From: an uncultured Ectothiorhodospiraceae bacterium
Lineage (GTDB): Bacteria > Pseudomonadota > Gammaproteobacteria > XJ16 > Halofilaceae
DNA: 34,729 nt
Reading direction: 5' to 3'
Assembly (NCBI GenBank): GCA_913055615.1
Contig: CAJXKK010000027.1
Location: 1 to 34,729, forward strand
Of this stretch, positions 8,373 through 16,229 are shown piece after piece. Within the stretch, counting starts at the first letter, position 1. Every line of letters begins with the position of its first letter. Position numbers and translations under genes: made by a program. The notes under the pieces were generated by a model. It did not search any database. It was not told the DNA's origin and was given only the letters and a program-made list of their open reading frames with translations.

Positions 8373-9710
8373 TCAGATGCTCCGCAGGCGTGGGTTGAAG
8401 ACGCGGTCGAGCGCGAAACCGAGCATGGCGAACCCGAGGCCGGTCAGCATCAGCAGCACGGCCGGTTCCAGTACCCAGTAGAAGAACCCGTGATAGAGCG
8501 CACTCTGATCCTGGGCATCGTTGAGGATCTTGCCCCAGGTCGGCAGCGACGGATCGCCGAGGCCGAGCAGCGCCAGCGAGGCCTCCAGGAACACGAACGT
8601 CGGGATCAGCGTGACGAAGTTCGGGATCAGCACGGGCAGCACGCGCGGGATCATGTAACGCATCACGATCCGGCTATTGCTGGCGCCATAGGACCGCGCC
8701 GCCTCGATATACGGCGCCTCGCGGATGGGCAGCAGCATGGCCCGGTACATCTTGATGCCCGCGCTGAAGATCCCGAGCAGGATCACCACGCCGAGCATGA
8801 TCCAGATACTGGTCGAGTAGAGCGTGCCGACCATGACCAGGATCGGCAGCAGCGGCAGGATCATGTTCACTTCGGTCAGGCGCTGGATGACGGCATCGAC
8901 CCAACCGCGGTACCACACGCCCACGGCCGCGATCACGAGCGTCGTCACTGTGGTCCCGACGGTCGCCAGCAGCCCGAACGCCAGCGCAATCGGCGTCCCC
9001 CAGAGCAGCGCGAGCAACAGGCTGCGGCGTTGATGGTCCGTGCCGGCAAGGCCATGGACCTGGCCGTAGACGACCAGCTCGGCGTCCAGTTCCGCATCGT
9101 CCTCGAACAGGATGGCGTCGACCTGCAGCCCATATGTGCCCTTCTGCACTTCGCGCTGCGCGGGCTGCGCCGCCGGCTCGTCAGCGAAGAGACCGACATG
9201 CGGCAATGCGTCAAGCCGGCGCTGCAGATCCCAGTCCTGGGAGATGGAGATCCGGCGGTCGCCGGTAATCTGATGGTTGCCGAGCGGGATCGTACGGCCA
9301 TCCGGTGTGCGCCAGGTGAGCCGCACAAACGGTGCGGTCTCCTCATACTCGGCCGAGAGGAATACATTCAGTTCGCTCGGGAAGCCGTCCGCGTCGTAGT
9401 CGAACGTCAGCGGCATCGAGACGCGACGCCCCCCGTTAAAATCCTTGCTTGAGATCGCGGATTCATCGGTCTTGACGGTCTGCGTGGCCGGCAGATTGCC
9501 GCCGGTCAGGCGATCCGCCCAGACGGGACCGGCGTTGACCGGATTACGCTCCCAGACCTCACCGCCGCGCCACTGTTCGATCGCCTGGGAATACGGGATG
9601 GTGATGACCGTGTAGAGCGACAGCAGGACCAGTAACAGGATCAGCAGCGCGCCAGCGATCGCGGACGGATACTGCCGCAGCTGATACAGGCCCTCCGCCC
9701 AGCGGTTCAT
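8373..9710 (-). CDS. ABC importer permease with large periplasmic insertion (DppC/OppC-like)
   Basis: This 445-residue inner-membrane permease has its first helix near residues 17-40. A soluble insertion of roughly 180 residues follows (ending near YGLQVDAILFEDDAEL), and then the conserved permease core. The EAA-type loop appears as YIEAARSYGASNSRIVMRYM. DppC proteins are usually near 300 residues, so the insertion accounts for the extra length. GAAGGAG lies 7 bp before the ATG at 9710, a strong ribosome-binding site. Unlike the other junctions of the operon, 292 bp of repeat-rich DNA separates it from the upstream permease. Confidence 0.92.
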   Translation of the reverse strand: MNRWAEGLYQLRQYPSAIAGALLILLLVLLSLYTVITIPYSQAIEQWRGGEVWERNPVNAGPVWADRLTGGNLPATQTVKTDESAISSKDFNGGRRVSMPLTFDYDADGFPSELNVFLSAEYEETAPFVRLTWRTPDGRTIPLGNHQITGDRRISISQDWDLQRRLDALPHVGLFADEPAAQPAQREVQKGTYGLQVDAILFEDDAELDAELVVYGQVHGLAGTDHQRRSLLLALLWGTPIALAFGLLATVGTTVTTLVIAAVGVWYRGWVDAVIQRLTEVNMILPLLPILVMVGTLYSTSIWIMLGVVILLGIFSAGIKMYRAMLLPIREAPYIEAARSYGASNSRIVMRYMIPRVLPVLIPNFVTLIPTFVFLEASLALLGLGDPSLPTWGKILNDAQDQSALYHGFFYWVLEPAVLLMLTGLGFAMLGFALDRVFNPRLRSI

Positions 9711-9761
9711 GGCCGGGCTCCTTCAGCGCCGACAGCTCGCGGGCTTACGAACGCAGGTTTG

Positions 9762-9920
9762 GAACCACAGATGAACACGGATGAACACGGATGGAGGCGC
9801 GTTCCGGGTTTGTATGCAGATTCCACCAGGAACGCATAGTCGCTTCGACAAGGCTTACACGCCACGGGGACATGAGTCCTTTGACCCTTATCTGTGTTTA
9901 TCTGTGTCCATGTGTGGTTC
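9762..9920. repeat. Long inverted repeat, family G (ACCACAGATGAACAC type)
   Basis: The left arm begins GAACCACAGATGAACACGG, with the unit GATGAACACG repeated. The right arm (9890-9920) is the imperfect reverse complement, ending CCATGTGTGGTTC. The arms enclose about 95 bp of non-coding DNA. I noticed no other copy in the window. Confidence 0.7.
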
Positions 9921-9940
9921 ATGAACGTCTCACGCACGAT

Positions 9941-9973
9941 CCCGGATTCCGCCTTCGGCTTCATCCGGGCTAC
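9941..9973 (-). repeat. Single REP-like unit, family A
   Basis: On the minus strand it reads GTAGCCCGGATGAAGCCGAA and ends ATCCGGG, matching one arm of the pair inside recB. It lies just downstream of the upstream permease stop in the ABC operon. Confidence 0.75.
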
Positions 9974-10002
9974 GGACTGAACGGTTTGCGCTTTCGTCCG
10001 CA

Positions 10003-11106
10003 TCATTCCGGCCCCACCCGCACGCGTGGATCGAGGATGGCGTAGAGGATGTCGAGGATGAACACGGTCAGGGCCAGCAGGTAGGCGAAGATGACGACGC
10101 CGCCGATGATGACCGGAGTGTCGCGGTGCCCGATGGCCTCGAACAGGAGCGTACCGAGGCCGGGCCAATTGAAGACCGACTCCAGGATGATGGCGCCGCT
10201 CCAAAGGCCGATCAGCATGAGCAGGAAGCTGGTGACGATCGGCGCCAGGGTCGGGCGCAGGATATAGCGGCGTTCGACGCGGCCTTCCGGCAGGCCCTTG
10301 GCACGCGCCATCTCGACGTAGTCCTCGCTCGAGTGGATCAGGAAGAAGGTGCGCCATGAGTAGATCGAGATGAAGATCTGCGACATGAACATGGCCAATA
10401 CCGGCAACACCATGTGCTTGAGGACCGAAAGCCCGTACGCCGCCATGCCTTGCGGCGGCGGCACGTCGACCATGCCGCCGGCCGGGAGGATCGGCGCGAT
10501 GAACGCGAAGAACAGGATCAGGAAGATGCCGTAAAACCACGCCGGTGCCGCCGAGGTCGGTGCAAGACCGATCACCGCCCGGTCCGCCGGACTGCCGTAG
10601 CGGCGTGAAAGACGCAGCGCGATGAACACCGAACTGAAGAAGATCAGCAGGTTCGCCGTGCCGAACAACAGGATGGTGGCCGGCAGGCGCTCGCCGATGA
10701 TGTCGTAGACATCGCGCGATCCGCGATCGCTGGACATCTGCTCGGCTCGGCCGAGATTCAGCCAGATCGCCTGGTTGAGGTAGTCGAAACTGCGCCAGAT
10801 GAACGGTTCGTCGAGGTTCAGGCGATCCACCTCGAGCTGTACCCGTTCATTGATCATCTCGTTGCGCTCCTGCGACGACATGTCATTGAAATCGGGATTC
10901 GCGCGCACCTCTTCGGCGACGGTGCTCTCGATCTGGATGCGGCGCAGTTCGTCGACCTTGCCGCCCATGTTGGCCACGAGGATGGTGAGATAGACGCCCA
11001 CCACGACCGTGAGGAACAGCGCGAGGATGCGCTTGACCATGAACAGCGCGAGCCGCCGCAGGTCACGCAGGAGGCCGCGGCCGGGCACCATCGAACGGTC
11101 GGCCAT
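10003..11106 (-). CDS. ABC importer permease with N-terminal insertion (DppB/OppB-like)
   Basis: This 367-residue inner-membrane permease is the partner of the DppC-like protein. The first helix is near residues 21-46 (LALFMVKRILALFLTVVVGVYL). A charged soluble stretch of about 100 residues follows and carries the FIWRSFDYLNQAIWLNLG segment. Five further helices follow. The EAA-type loop appears as EDYVEMARAKGLPEGRVERR, and the end LDPRVRVG is typical of the family. Its ATG shares an A with the SBP stop as TGATG, so the two are translationally coupled. Confidence 0.93.
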   Translation of the reverse strand: MADRSMVPGRGLLRDLRRLALFMVKRILALFLTVVVGVYLTILVANMGGKVDELRRIQIESTVAEEVRANPDFNDMSSQERNEMINERVQLEVDRLNLDEPFIWRSFDYLNQAIWLNLGRAEQMSSDRGSRDVYDIIGERLPATILLFGTANLLIFFSSVFIALRLSRRYGSPADRAVIGLAPTSAAPAWFYGIFLILFFAFIAPILPAGGMVDVPPPQGMAAYGLSVLKHMVLPVLAMFMSQIFISIYSWRTFFLIHSSEDYVEMARAKGLPEGRVERRYILRPTLAPIVTSFLLMLIGLWSGAIILESVFNWPGLGTLLFEAIGHRDTPVIIGGVVIFAYLLALTVFILDILYAILDPRVRVGPE

Positions 11107-13640
11107 CAGTCGCCCTCCCCGTTCGGCGCCGGCAGCGTGGCGAATGCGTGCGAGGCGAACCGCGGCAGCGCCACCTGGTTCGATTTCACGGTGATCTCGA
11201 GCCGGTTGGCCCCGCTGCCGAGCGCGCTGATGTCCTCGCGCGCGATGGACACCTGCCAGGCGCCCTCCCCGGTCTCGACCGCGTCCGCCACGCCGCGCGT
11301 CTGGACATCGCCGTCGCCGTCGAGCAGCAGGTATTCGACGCTGTCGATGCCGGAGCGTGGATACGGCTCGCCGGCATAACGGATGTCGACGCGGAACTGG
11401 GCGCCCTCGTTGGTGGTTACCGTCATCGGGCCCTCGACGGACACCACCGGGATCTGCGGCTCAGTGAAACGCAGCCATTTGTCGCTGCGGTCCGGGAAGT
11501 CCTCGTTGCGGCGCATCACCAGCGAGCCTTCCACCGGATGCACCGAATGCAGATAGAACGGGCCATCACCGATCCAGTAATGGCCGCGCTCTTTGCGCCA
11601 TTCGGCGATTGCGGCGTAACGCTGATCCGGCCCGTCCTCGCGCGTCAAGTCGCCCAGGGTCTCGGCGAATGGGACCCAGCCGCTCGCCGCCGCGTCGCGG
11701 CGGTGGCGATCGAGCACCGGCAGGCTCGGACCGGAGACCATGCTCAGCCAGGTCTCACCGGTCTGATCGGCCTTGTCCGAGGAGAACATCAGCCCGCCGT
11801 TGCGCTCGGCGCGGATACCGAGCGCGAGCGTATGCCAGGGCTGTGTCGAGGGGGTTCGGGCGGCGACGATCGTCTCCGCGTCCGGGTAGATCTGGTCGCT
11901 GTAGACCTCGACCACGAGCGGATCCCGGGAGACGATCCGCCAGCCCCGGAAGTGGCGCTGGAAGGTCTGGAACGAGGGGACGTGGCTCCGGTCATAGAGC
12001 GGGCTGTCCTCGTCCGCCCGTTCGAACTGCAGGATGTAAGGCAGGACGAGATCGGCCAGCGACATCTGCGAGCCGTCATGCCACCGCCGGTCGAGATACC
12101 CCTCCTCGAACCGGATCCGGGTGCGGGTGCGCGCAGTGAGGCCGTCGGGATGCTTCTCCTCGACGCGCCGGAAACGCTCGGCCTCAGTATCCCAGTCGAT
12201 CCAGACATCACCCGGCACCTCGATCTCGTCCGCGCGATCGAGCGTCAGCCAGTCGAGATTGCGCTGCACGGGGGCGTCCTCGACCACCGTTACCTCCGCC
12301 CCCTGTATCCGCTGAGGCCAGTAGAGGCCGGTGAACGGATCCGGCATGACCGGGGCGTCCTCCGTGGCGCGGATCATCATCGTGTCGTAGAGCCAGTTGG
12401 TGCCCGCTATCGGGTTCCAGGGCTCGGTCAGCACGGTCGGCGACGAGACGATCATCTCGCCGCCCACCTTGTCCTCGAACCGCAGCGTGAAGGGCCACAG
12501 CCGTGATCCGGCGAGACCGCCGGCGAGGTCCATGGCAAGCTCCACATCGGCCGCGTAGGGCCAGACATTGAGGCCATCAGCGAGCCAGATGCGCGCAGAG
12601 TTCTCCATGGACAGCCTCAGTGCCCGCGTCATCAGCGCCCTGCGTTGATCGACCGTCTCATAATCGCGGCGCGAGAGGCGCTGGGAGATCTCATGGAGTT
12701 CCTCGGACGGCTCGTAGGCCTGCCACAGCGGGGACGGACGTCCCTCCGGCGTATAGAAATCCGCGAAGTTCTGGGCCTGATCCCGATTGATGACGGTCGA
12801 GACCCAGCCCCCCGTGTAGATATGCCAGCGCCCGGCGGACGGATCGCTGGCCAGCCAGATCGGCCCCGCCTGCTCGGCGGTGCGGTACATGCGCTCGGTC
12901 TCGAAGCCGAGTTCCTCGAGCTGGTTGGCGACGTAATCGCCGACCTGTTTGCGGGCGTCCTCGGTGCGGATCAGGAGTTTGATCCGCACCGGACGGCCCT
13001 CGTACATCCAGCGGCCGCCGCTGCGGATCGCGCCCAGCGCCTCCATCTCGCGCTCGATGACCTCGCGGGCCCGCACCGGCTTGTGCCCATACTGCACTTC
13101 CAGTTCCCGGGCCACGTCGGCGAGGCGCGCATAATCGGGGAATGCGGTCGACAGCGGCAGATAGCGGGGGGCTGCCAGGCCGCCGTAGAGTTCGTTGGCG
13201 ATGTAATCCCGGTCCACGAGCCAGTTCATCGCCTCACGGATCTCGGGCACGGCAAACGGGTTGAGTTCGCCGTCGCCGAACTCGGGCCCGGACGGATTGA
13301 GGGTCAATTCCGAGGAAGACCCGTAGGACAGGTCGAACTCCGCGTGCTCCGACTGGCGCAGCTGGTGATATACGGTCTTATTGGTCACGCCCTGCGCGAA
13401 CACGTGCCGGCTGCCGGATTCGATCCGCCCGACGGCCTTGCCCGGATTGCCCTCCTCCGTGAACACGACCTGGTCGATGAGCGCGCCGCGACGTTCCGAC
13501 GGATCGCCTTCCACGGCGCCTTTGCGTTCCTGCCCCGCCTTCCCACCGGGCCCGGCCGCGGGCTCCGGCCAGAGCGCCACGATCAGGGCGATCGCGAACA
13601 ACACGATCGCCGCGATCAGATATCGGGACCTGCGTCTCAC
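11106..13640 (-). CDS. Long, lobe-swapped ABC substrate-binding protein with C-terminal Ig-like domain
   Basis: This is the solute-binding protein of the importer, 844 residues from the GTG at 13640, which has AAGGG 10 bp upstream. An N-terminal hydrophobic segment (residues 8-23, IAAIVLFAIALIVALW) lacks a lipobox, so it is probably a membrane anchor or an uncleaved signal. The first half holds what is normally the second part of the SBP_bac_5 fold: NPFAVPEIREAMNWLVDRDY, then GGLAAPRYLPL, then a DYVANQLEELGF segment. The second half holds what normally comes first: LTEPWNPIAGTNW, then RWHDGSQMSLADLVLPYI. The last 90 residues resemble an Ig/FN3-like domain (PVVSVEGPMTVTTNEGAQF). I have seen this long layout mainly in archaeal and thermophile transporters. 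The substrate is unknown; peptides are the default guess. Confidence 0.85.
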   Translation of the reverse strand: MRRRSRYLIAAIVLFAIALIVALWPEPAAGPGGKAGQERKGAVEGDPSERRGALIDQVVFTEEGNPGKAVGRIESGSRHVFAQGVTNKTVYHQLRQSEHAEFDLSYGSSSELTLNPSGPEFGDGELNPFAVPEIREAMNWLVDRDYIANELYGGLAAPRYLPLSTAFPDYARLADVARELEVQYGHKPVRAREVIEREMEALGAIRSGGRWMYEGRPVRIKLLIRTEDARKQVGDYVANQLEELGFETERMYRTAEQAGPIWLASDPSAGRWHIYTGGWVSTVINRDQAQNFADFYTPEGRPSPLWQAYEPSEELHEISQRLSRRDYETVDQRRALMTRALRLSMENSARIWLADGLNVWPYAADVELAMDLAGGLAGSRLWPFTLRFEDKVGGEMIVSSPTVLTEPWNPIAGTNWLYDTMMIRATEDAPVMPDPFTGLYWPQRIQGAEVTVVEDAPVQRNLDWLTLDRADEIEVPGDVWIDWDTEAERFRRVEEKHPDGLTARTRTRIRFEEGYLDRRWHDGSQMSLADLVLPYILQFERADEDSPLYDRSHVPSFQTFQRHFRGWRIVSRDPLVVEVYSDQIYPDAETIVAARTPSTQPWHTLALGIRAERNGGLMFSSDKADQTGETWLSMVSGPSLPVLDRHRRDAAASGWVPFAETLGDLTREDGPDQRYAAIAEWRKERGHYWIGDGPFYLHSVHPVEGSLVMRRNEDFPDRSDKWLRFTEPQIPVVSVEGPMTVTTNEGAQFRVDIRYAGEPYPRSGIDSVEYLLLDGDGDVQTRGVADAVETGEGAWQVSIAREDISALGSGANRLEITVKSNQVALPRFASHAFATLPAPNGEGD

Positions 13641-13770
13641 CGTCTCTAAGCCCTTTCCCCGGCAGGAACTCCGACCACCGCGGCACGCGATGGACATGAA
13701 AGCCATGATGCTACCGGTATTTGGCTGGTCGTGCCGAGGGTAATATCGGGATCGTAATCTTTGGGGCGGA

Positions 13771-13805
13771 GGGTGAAGGGCCAAGGGCCAAGGGCCAAGG
13801 GGCGA
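13771..13805. repeat. 7-bp tandem repeat array
   Basis: Five consecutive heptads read GGGTGAA, GGGCCAA three times, then GGGGCGA. On the other strand the core is CCCTTGG or close variants, the same pattern (CCC followed by four variable bases) as the larger array at 23360-23450. Confidence 0.85.
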
Positions 13806-13809
13806 GTGT

Positions 13810-13942
13810 GTAGGCCGTCCTTCCCTGGCGTCCGCCGCATTTCCGGCCTGCAGCGGCACACGCCGCCGGGGAATGCCGGCATTGCGCGGTGAGATGCGTC
13901 CGCCCGGGATCCAGCGCCGCGGACCGCGCAAAGCCGGCCTAC
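13810..13942. repeat. REP-like element, family D
   Basis: The unit is 133 bp with GTAGGCC at one end and GGCCTAC at the other. It contains CACGCCGCCGGGGAATGCCG and a GCGCGGT...ACCGCGC inner inverted repeat shared with the copy at 23138-23269. Confidence 0.82.
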
Positions 13943-13969
13943 ATAGCCGCAGCAGCAGGCGGCAGGATC

Positions 13970-14004
13970 GTAGGCCGGTTTGCGACCGAAGGGAGCCTGC
14001 CGGC
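13970..14004 (+). repeat. Single REP-like arm, family E
   Basis: It reads GTAGGCCGGTTTGCGACCGA and ends GCCTGCCGGC, the reverse complement of the right arm of the family E copy at 20949-21044. It lies 17 bp beyond the radical SAM gene's stop. Confidence 0.75.
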
Positions 14005-14021
14005 TTCGTTGCGGAATACGG

Positions 14022-15113
14022 TCAGCGGGTGGCGGCAATCCATACGGGTTGGCGGCGGCGGCCCCAGTGGCCGGGTTGGCCGGCGAAGACGCCGGCGCAG
14101 CGGGTGCCGCATTGCAGGCAGTGGCCCTCGTTGTCCAGTTTCCAGTCGGAGAGCTGGTACCAGTCGCGGCCGATCAGACGGGTGCCGCAGCCATGGCAGT
14201 ACGTGCTCTGGCCGTCCTTGTCGTGGGTGTTGCCCGTGTAGGCGTAGCGGATGCCGTGGTCGAGCGCGATACGCCGCGCGCGATGCAGGGTCTCTGGCGG
14301 AGTCGGCGGATAATCGAGCATCCTGAAGTCCGGGTGGAACGCCGTGAAATGCAGCGGCACTTCCACGCCGATCTCGTCGCGTACCCACTCCACCAGCCTT
14401 GTGATCTCCTCGTCGCCGTCGTTCTCACCCGGTATCAACAGCGTGGTCAGTTCGATCCAGACATCCGTCTCGAAACGCAGGTAGCGGATGGTATCGAGAA
14501 CCGGTTCCAGGGCGGAGCCGGTCAGCTTTTTGTAGAAGCGTTCCGTGAATGCCTTGAGGTCGATATTCGCGGCATCCATGCGGGCGTAGAACTCCTGCCG
14601 CGGCTCCGGGCAGACGTAGCCGGCGGACACCGCGACGGCCTTGATCCCGCGCTCATGACACGCATCGGCGATATCGATAGCGTATTCGTGGAAGATTACC
14701 GGGTCGTTGTAGGTAAAGGCGATGCTGTGCGCGCCCAGCCGTTCGGCGGCCGCCGCGATCTCCTCCGGCGATGCGCTGTCCGCGAGCGTGTCCATCTGGC
14801 GGGACTTGCTCATGTCCCAGTTCTGGCAGAACTTGCAGGCAAGATTGCAGCCGGCGGTGCCAAACGAAAGCACCGAGGTGCCGGGCAGGAAATGGTTCAG
14901 CGGTTTCTTCTCGATCGGGTCGATGCAAAAGCCCGAGGAGCGGCCGTAGGTGGTCAGGACCACCTGGTCGTCCTGACGACCGCGCACGAAACACAGCCCG
15001 CGCTGGCCCTCCTTCAGTCTGCAGAAACGCGGGCACATGTCGCACTGGATGCGCCCGTCATCTAGCCAATGCCAGTAGCGTGTCGGCACGCCTTCGAGAT
15101 GTTCGCGGGTCAC
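14022..15113 (-). CDS. AmmeMemoRadiSam system radical SAM enzyme
   Basis: This 363-residue radical SAM protein belongs to the family that travels with Memo and AMMECR1 proteins. The SAM-cluster cysteines are Cys89, Cys93 and Cys96 in CNLACKFCQNW. An N-terminal cysteine set (Cys24, 27, 31, 41 in CDMCPRFC...GLC) and a C-terminal pair of CxxC motifs (CHGC, CLQC) suggest extra metal sites; the C-terminal pairs resemble a zinc ribbon. The start at 15113 is GTG, with a G-rich stretch a few bases upstream. It is divergent from the Memo and AMMECR1 genes, with a 309-bp shared control region between. The family resembles pyruvate formate-lyase activating enzymes, but no glycyl radical enzyme is nearby. 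The substrate is unknown to me. Confidence 0.92.
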   Translation of the reverse strand: MTREHLEGVPTRYWHWLDDGRIQCDMCPRFCRLKEGQRGLCFVRGRQDDQVVLTTYGRSSGFCIDPIEKKPLNHFLPGTSVLSFGTAGCNLACKFCQNWDMSKSRQMDTLADSASPEEIAAAAERLGAHSIAFTYNDPVIFHEYAIDIADACHERGIKAVAVSAGYVCPEPRQEFYARMDAANIDLKAFTERFYKKLTGSALEPVLDTIRYLRFETDVWIELTTLLIPGENDGDEEITRLVEWVRDEIGVEVPLHFTAFHPDFRMLDYPPTPPETLHRARRIALDHGIRYAYTGNTHDKDGQSTYCHGCGTRLIGRDWYQLSDWKLDNEGHCLQCGTRCAGVFAGQPGHWGRRRQPVWIAATR

Positions 15114-15422
15114 GTTGCCCCCCGCCCATACAGGGCGGAATCGTTGTCTTATTCAATAAAATGGTGGATTTGCCGCGTTTTTCAAGGTTGCTGGTGGCGC
15201 GCCGGGGCACCCGGGAGTCCTGCAGGTCCGGCTGCCAGCCCGACAGATCGGGGCCCCGGGGTCGGGCTCGAGGCCCGATCCACTCCCGCTGCCGACGTTC
15301 TCGCTGCCAGGGGGCGATATGCGCCCAACGGGCTCGTAGGACCAATCGCACCCGCGTGTTGATTTTTGGCGTGCACGGCTACATTCCATGGAGTGTGATG
15401 TGGGCATTTCGGGGTGTTATCG
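15114..15422. promoter_or_regulatory. Divergent control region between radical SAM and Memo genes
   Basis: This 309-bp gap lies between divergent starts, so promoters for both directions must be here or further away. An AT-rich patch at 15148-15180 (TTATTCAATAAAATGG) stands out in this high-GC DNA, 35-65 bp before the radical SAM start. A hairpin with stems AGCCCGAC (15237-15244) and GTCGGGCT (15261-15268) surrounds GGGGCCCC. No operator can be named. Confidence 0.4.
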
Positions 15423-16229
15423 ATGGGTGACAAGGTACGCGCAGCGGCCGTGGCGGGACAGTTCTACACCGGCGGAGGCGACGCCCTCCGCCGGGAGGTC
15501 GATGAACTCCTTGAGGCAGCCCCGAAACCGGACGAACCGGCGCCGAAGGCGATCATCGCGCCGCACGCGGGCTTCATGTTCTCCGGTCGGGTCGCGGCGA
15601 CCGCCTATGCGTGCTTCCTTCCCGCGGGCGGGCGGATCCGCCGCGTGGTGATCCTGGGTCCTTCGCACTTCGTGCCGATCCGGGGGCTCGCCGCCAGCAG
15701 CGCCGGATGGTTCGAGACGCCGCTTGGGCAGCTGCGGGTCGATAGGCCGGGGCTGGACACCGCGCTCGACTTCCCGTCCGTGGAGATCAACGACGCCGCG
15801 CACGCACGCGAACATTCGATCGAGACGCAGTTGCCCTTCATCCAGCGGGTGCTGGGGGATGACGTGACGATCGTGCCCCTGGTCGTCGGCGATGCGACGC
15901 CGAGCACGGTCGGTCGGGTGCTCGCGGCCATCTGGGGCGATGACGAGACCGCGATCGCGATCAGTTCCGATCTCTCGCATTTCCACGATGACCATAACGC
16001 GCGGCACTTGGATAAGGCGACGGCACGGGCCATCGAGGGCCTGCGAGGCAGCGAACTCGGTCCGGGCAACGCCTGTGGCTTCCTGCCGGTGGCCGGGCTG
16101 TTGTGGAACGCCGAACAAACTGCCGCTACGGTACACACCCTGCAACTCGCTACTTCCGCCGACGCGGGGGCGCCGCCGGACCGTGTGGTCGGCTACGGCG
16201 CTTTCACCCTGCACGAGCACGCGGCATGA
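15423..16229 (+). CDS. AmmeMemoRadiSam system protein B (Memo family)
   Basis: This 268-residue Memo-family protein belongs to the fold of extradiol-type dioxygenases. Visible conserved segments are VAGQFYTGGGDAL at the start, APHAGFMFSGRVAATAY, GPSHFVPIRGLA, AREHSIETQLPFIQRVLGDD and ISSDLSHFHDDHNA; the histidines in these are the likely metal ligands. Human MEMO1 is described as metal- and redox-linked, but the bacterial role is not settled. The ATG at 15423 is preferred to the GTG at 15414 because it begins the conserved MGDKVRAAAVAGQFY. The stop overlaps the AMMECR1 gene start as ATGA, so the two are coupled. Confidence 0.93.
   Translation: MGDKVRAAAVAGQFYTGGGDALRREVDELLEAAPKPDEPAPKAIIAPHAGFMFSGRVAATAYACFLPAGGRIRRVVILGPSHFVPIRGLAASSAGWFETPLGQLRVDRPGLDTALDFPSVEINDAAHAREHSIETQLPFIQRVLGDDVTIVPLVVGDATPSTVGRVLAAIWGDDETAIAISSDLSHFHDDHNARHLDKATARAIEGLRGSELGPGNACGFLPVAGLLWNAEQTAATVHTLQLATSADAGAPPDRVVGYGAFTLHEHAA

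Larger units (their letters stand above)
9711..10002. other. Repeat-filled gap inside the ABC operon, with a bridging open frame
   Basis: This 292-bp gap holds two repeats (9762-9920 and 9941-9973). On the minus strand a frame from the ATG at 10006 to the TGA ending at 9707 stays open for 99 codons. It overlaps the stop of the upstream permease as ATGA and the start of the downstream permease as ATGA. The peptide is mostly repeat-encoded and resembles no family, so I do not call it a gene. Confidence 0.6.
13641..14021. other. Spacer between radical SAM gene and ABC operon: repeats
   Basis: This 381-bp gap has no credible gene. From high to low coordinate it holds a single family E arm, a family D element and a heptad tandem array. 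The segment 13641-13770 next to the SBP start is repeat-free and would hold the promoter of the ABC operon if it has its own; I cannot pick a convincing -35/-10 pair. Confidence 0.6.

Noticed and set aside
10007-10540. 5' part of a minus-strand frame extending into the DppB-like gene
   Set aside because: It overlaps the permease coding region in another frame; only the part after 10006 is worth comment.
11148-13649. Long plus-strand open frames opposite the SBP gene
   Set aside because: Both the 452- and 334-codon frames are antisense shadows without domains.
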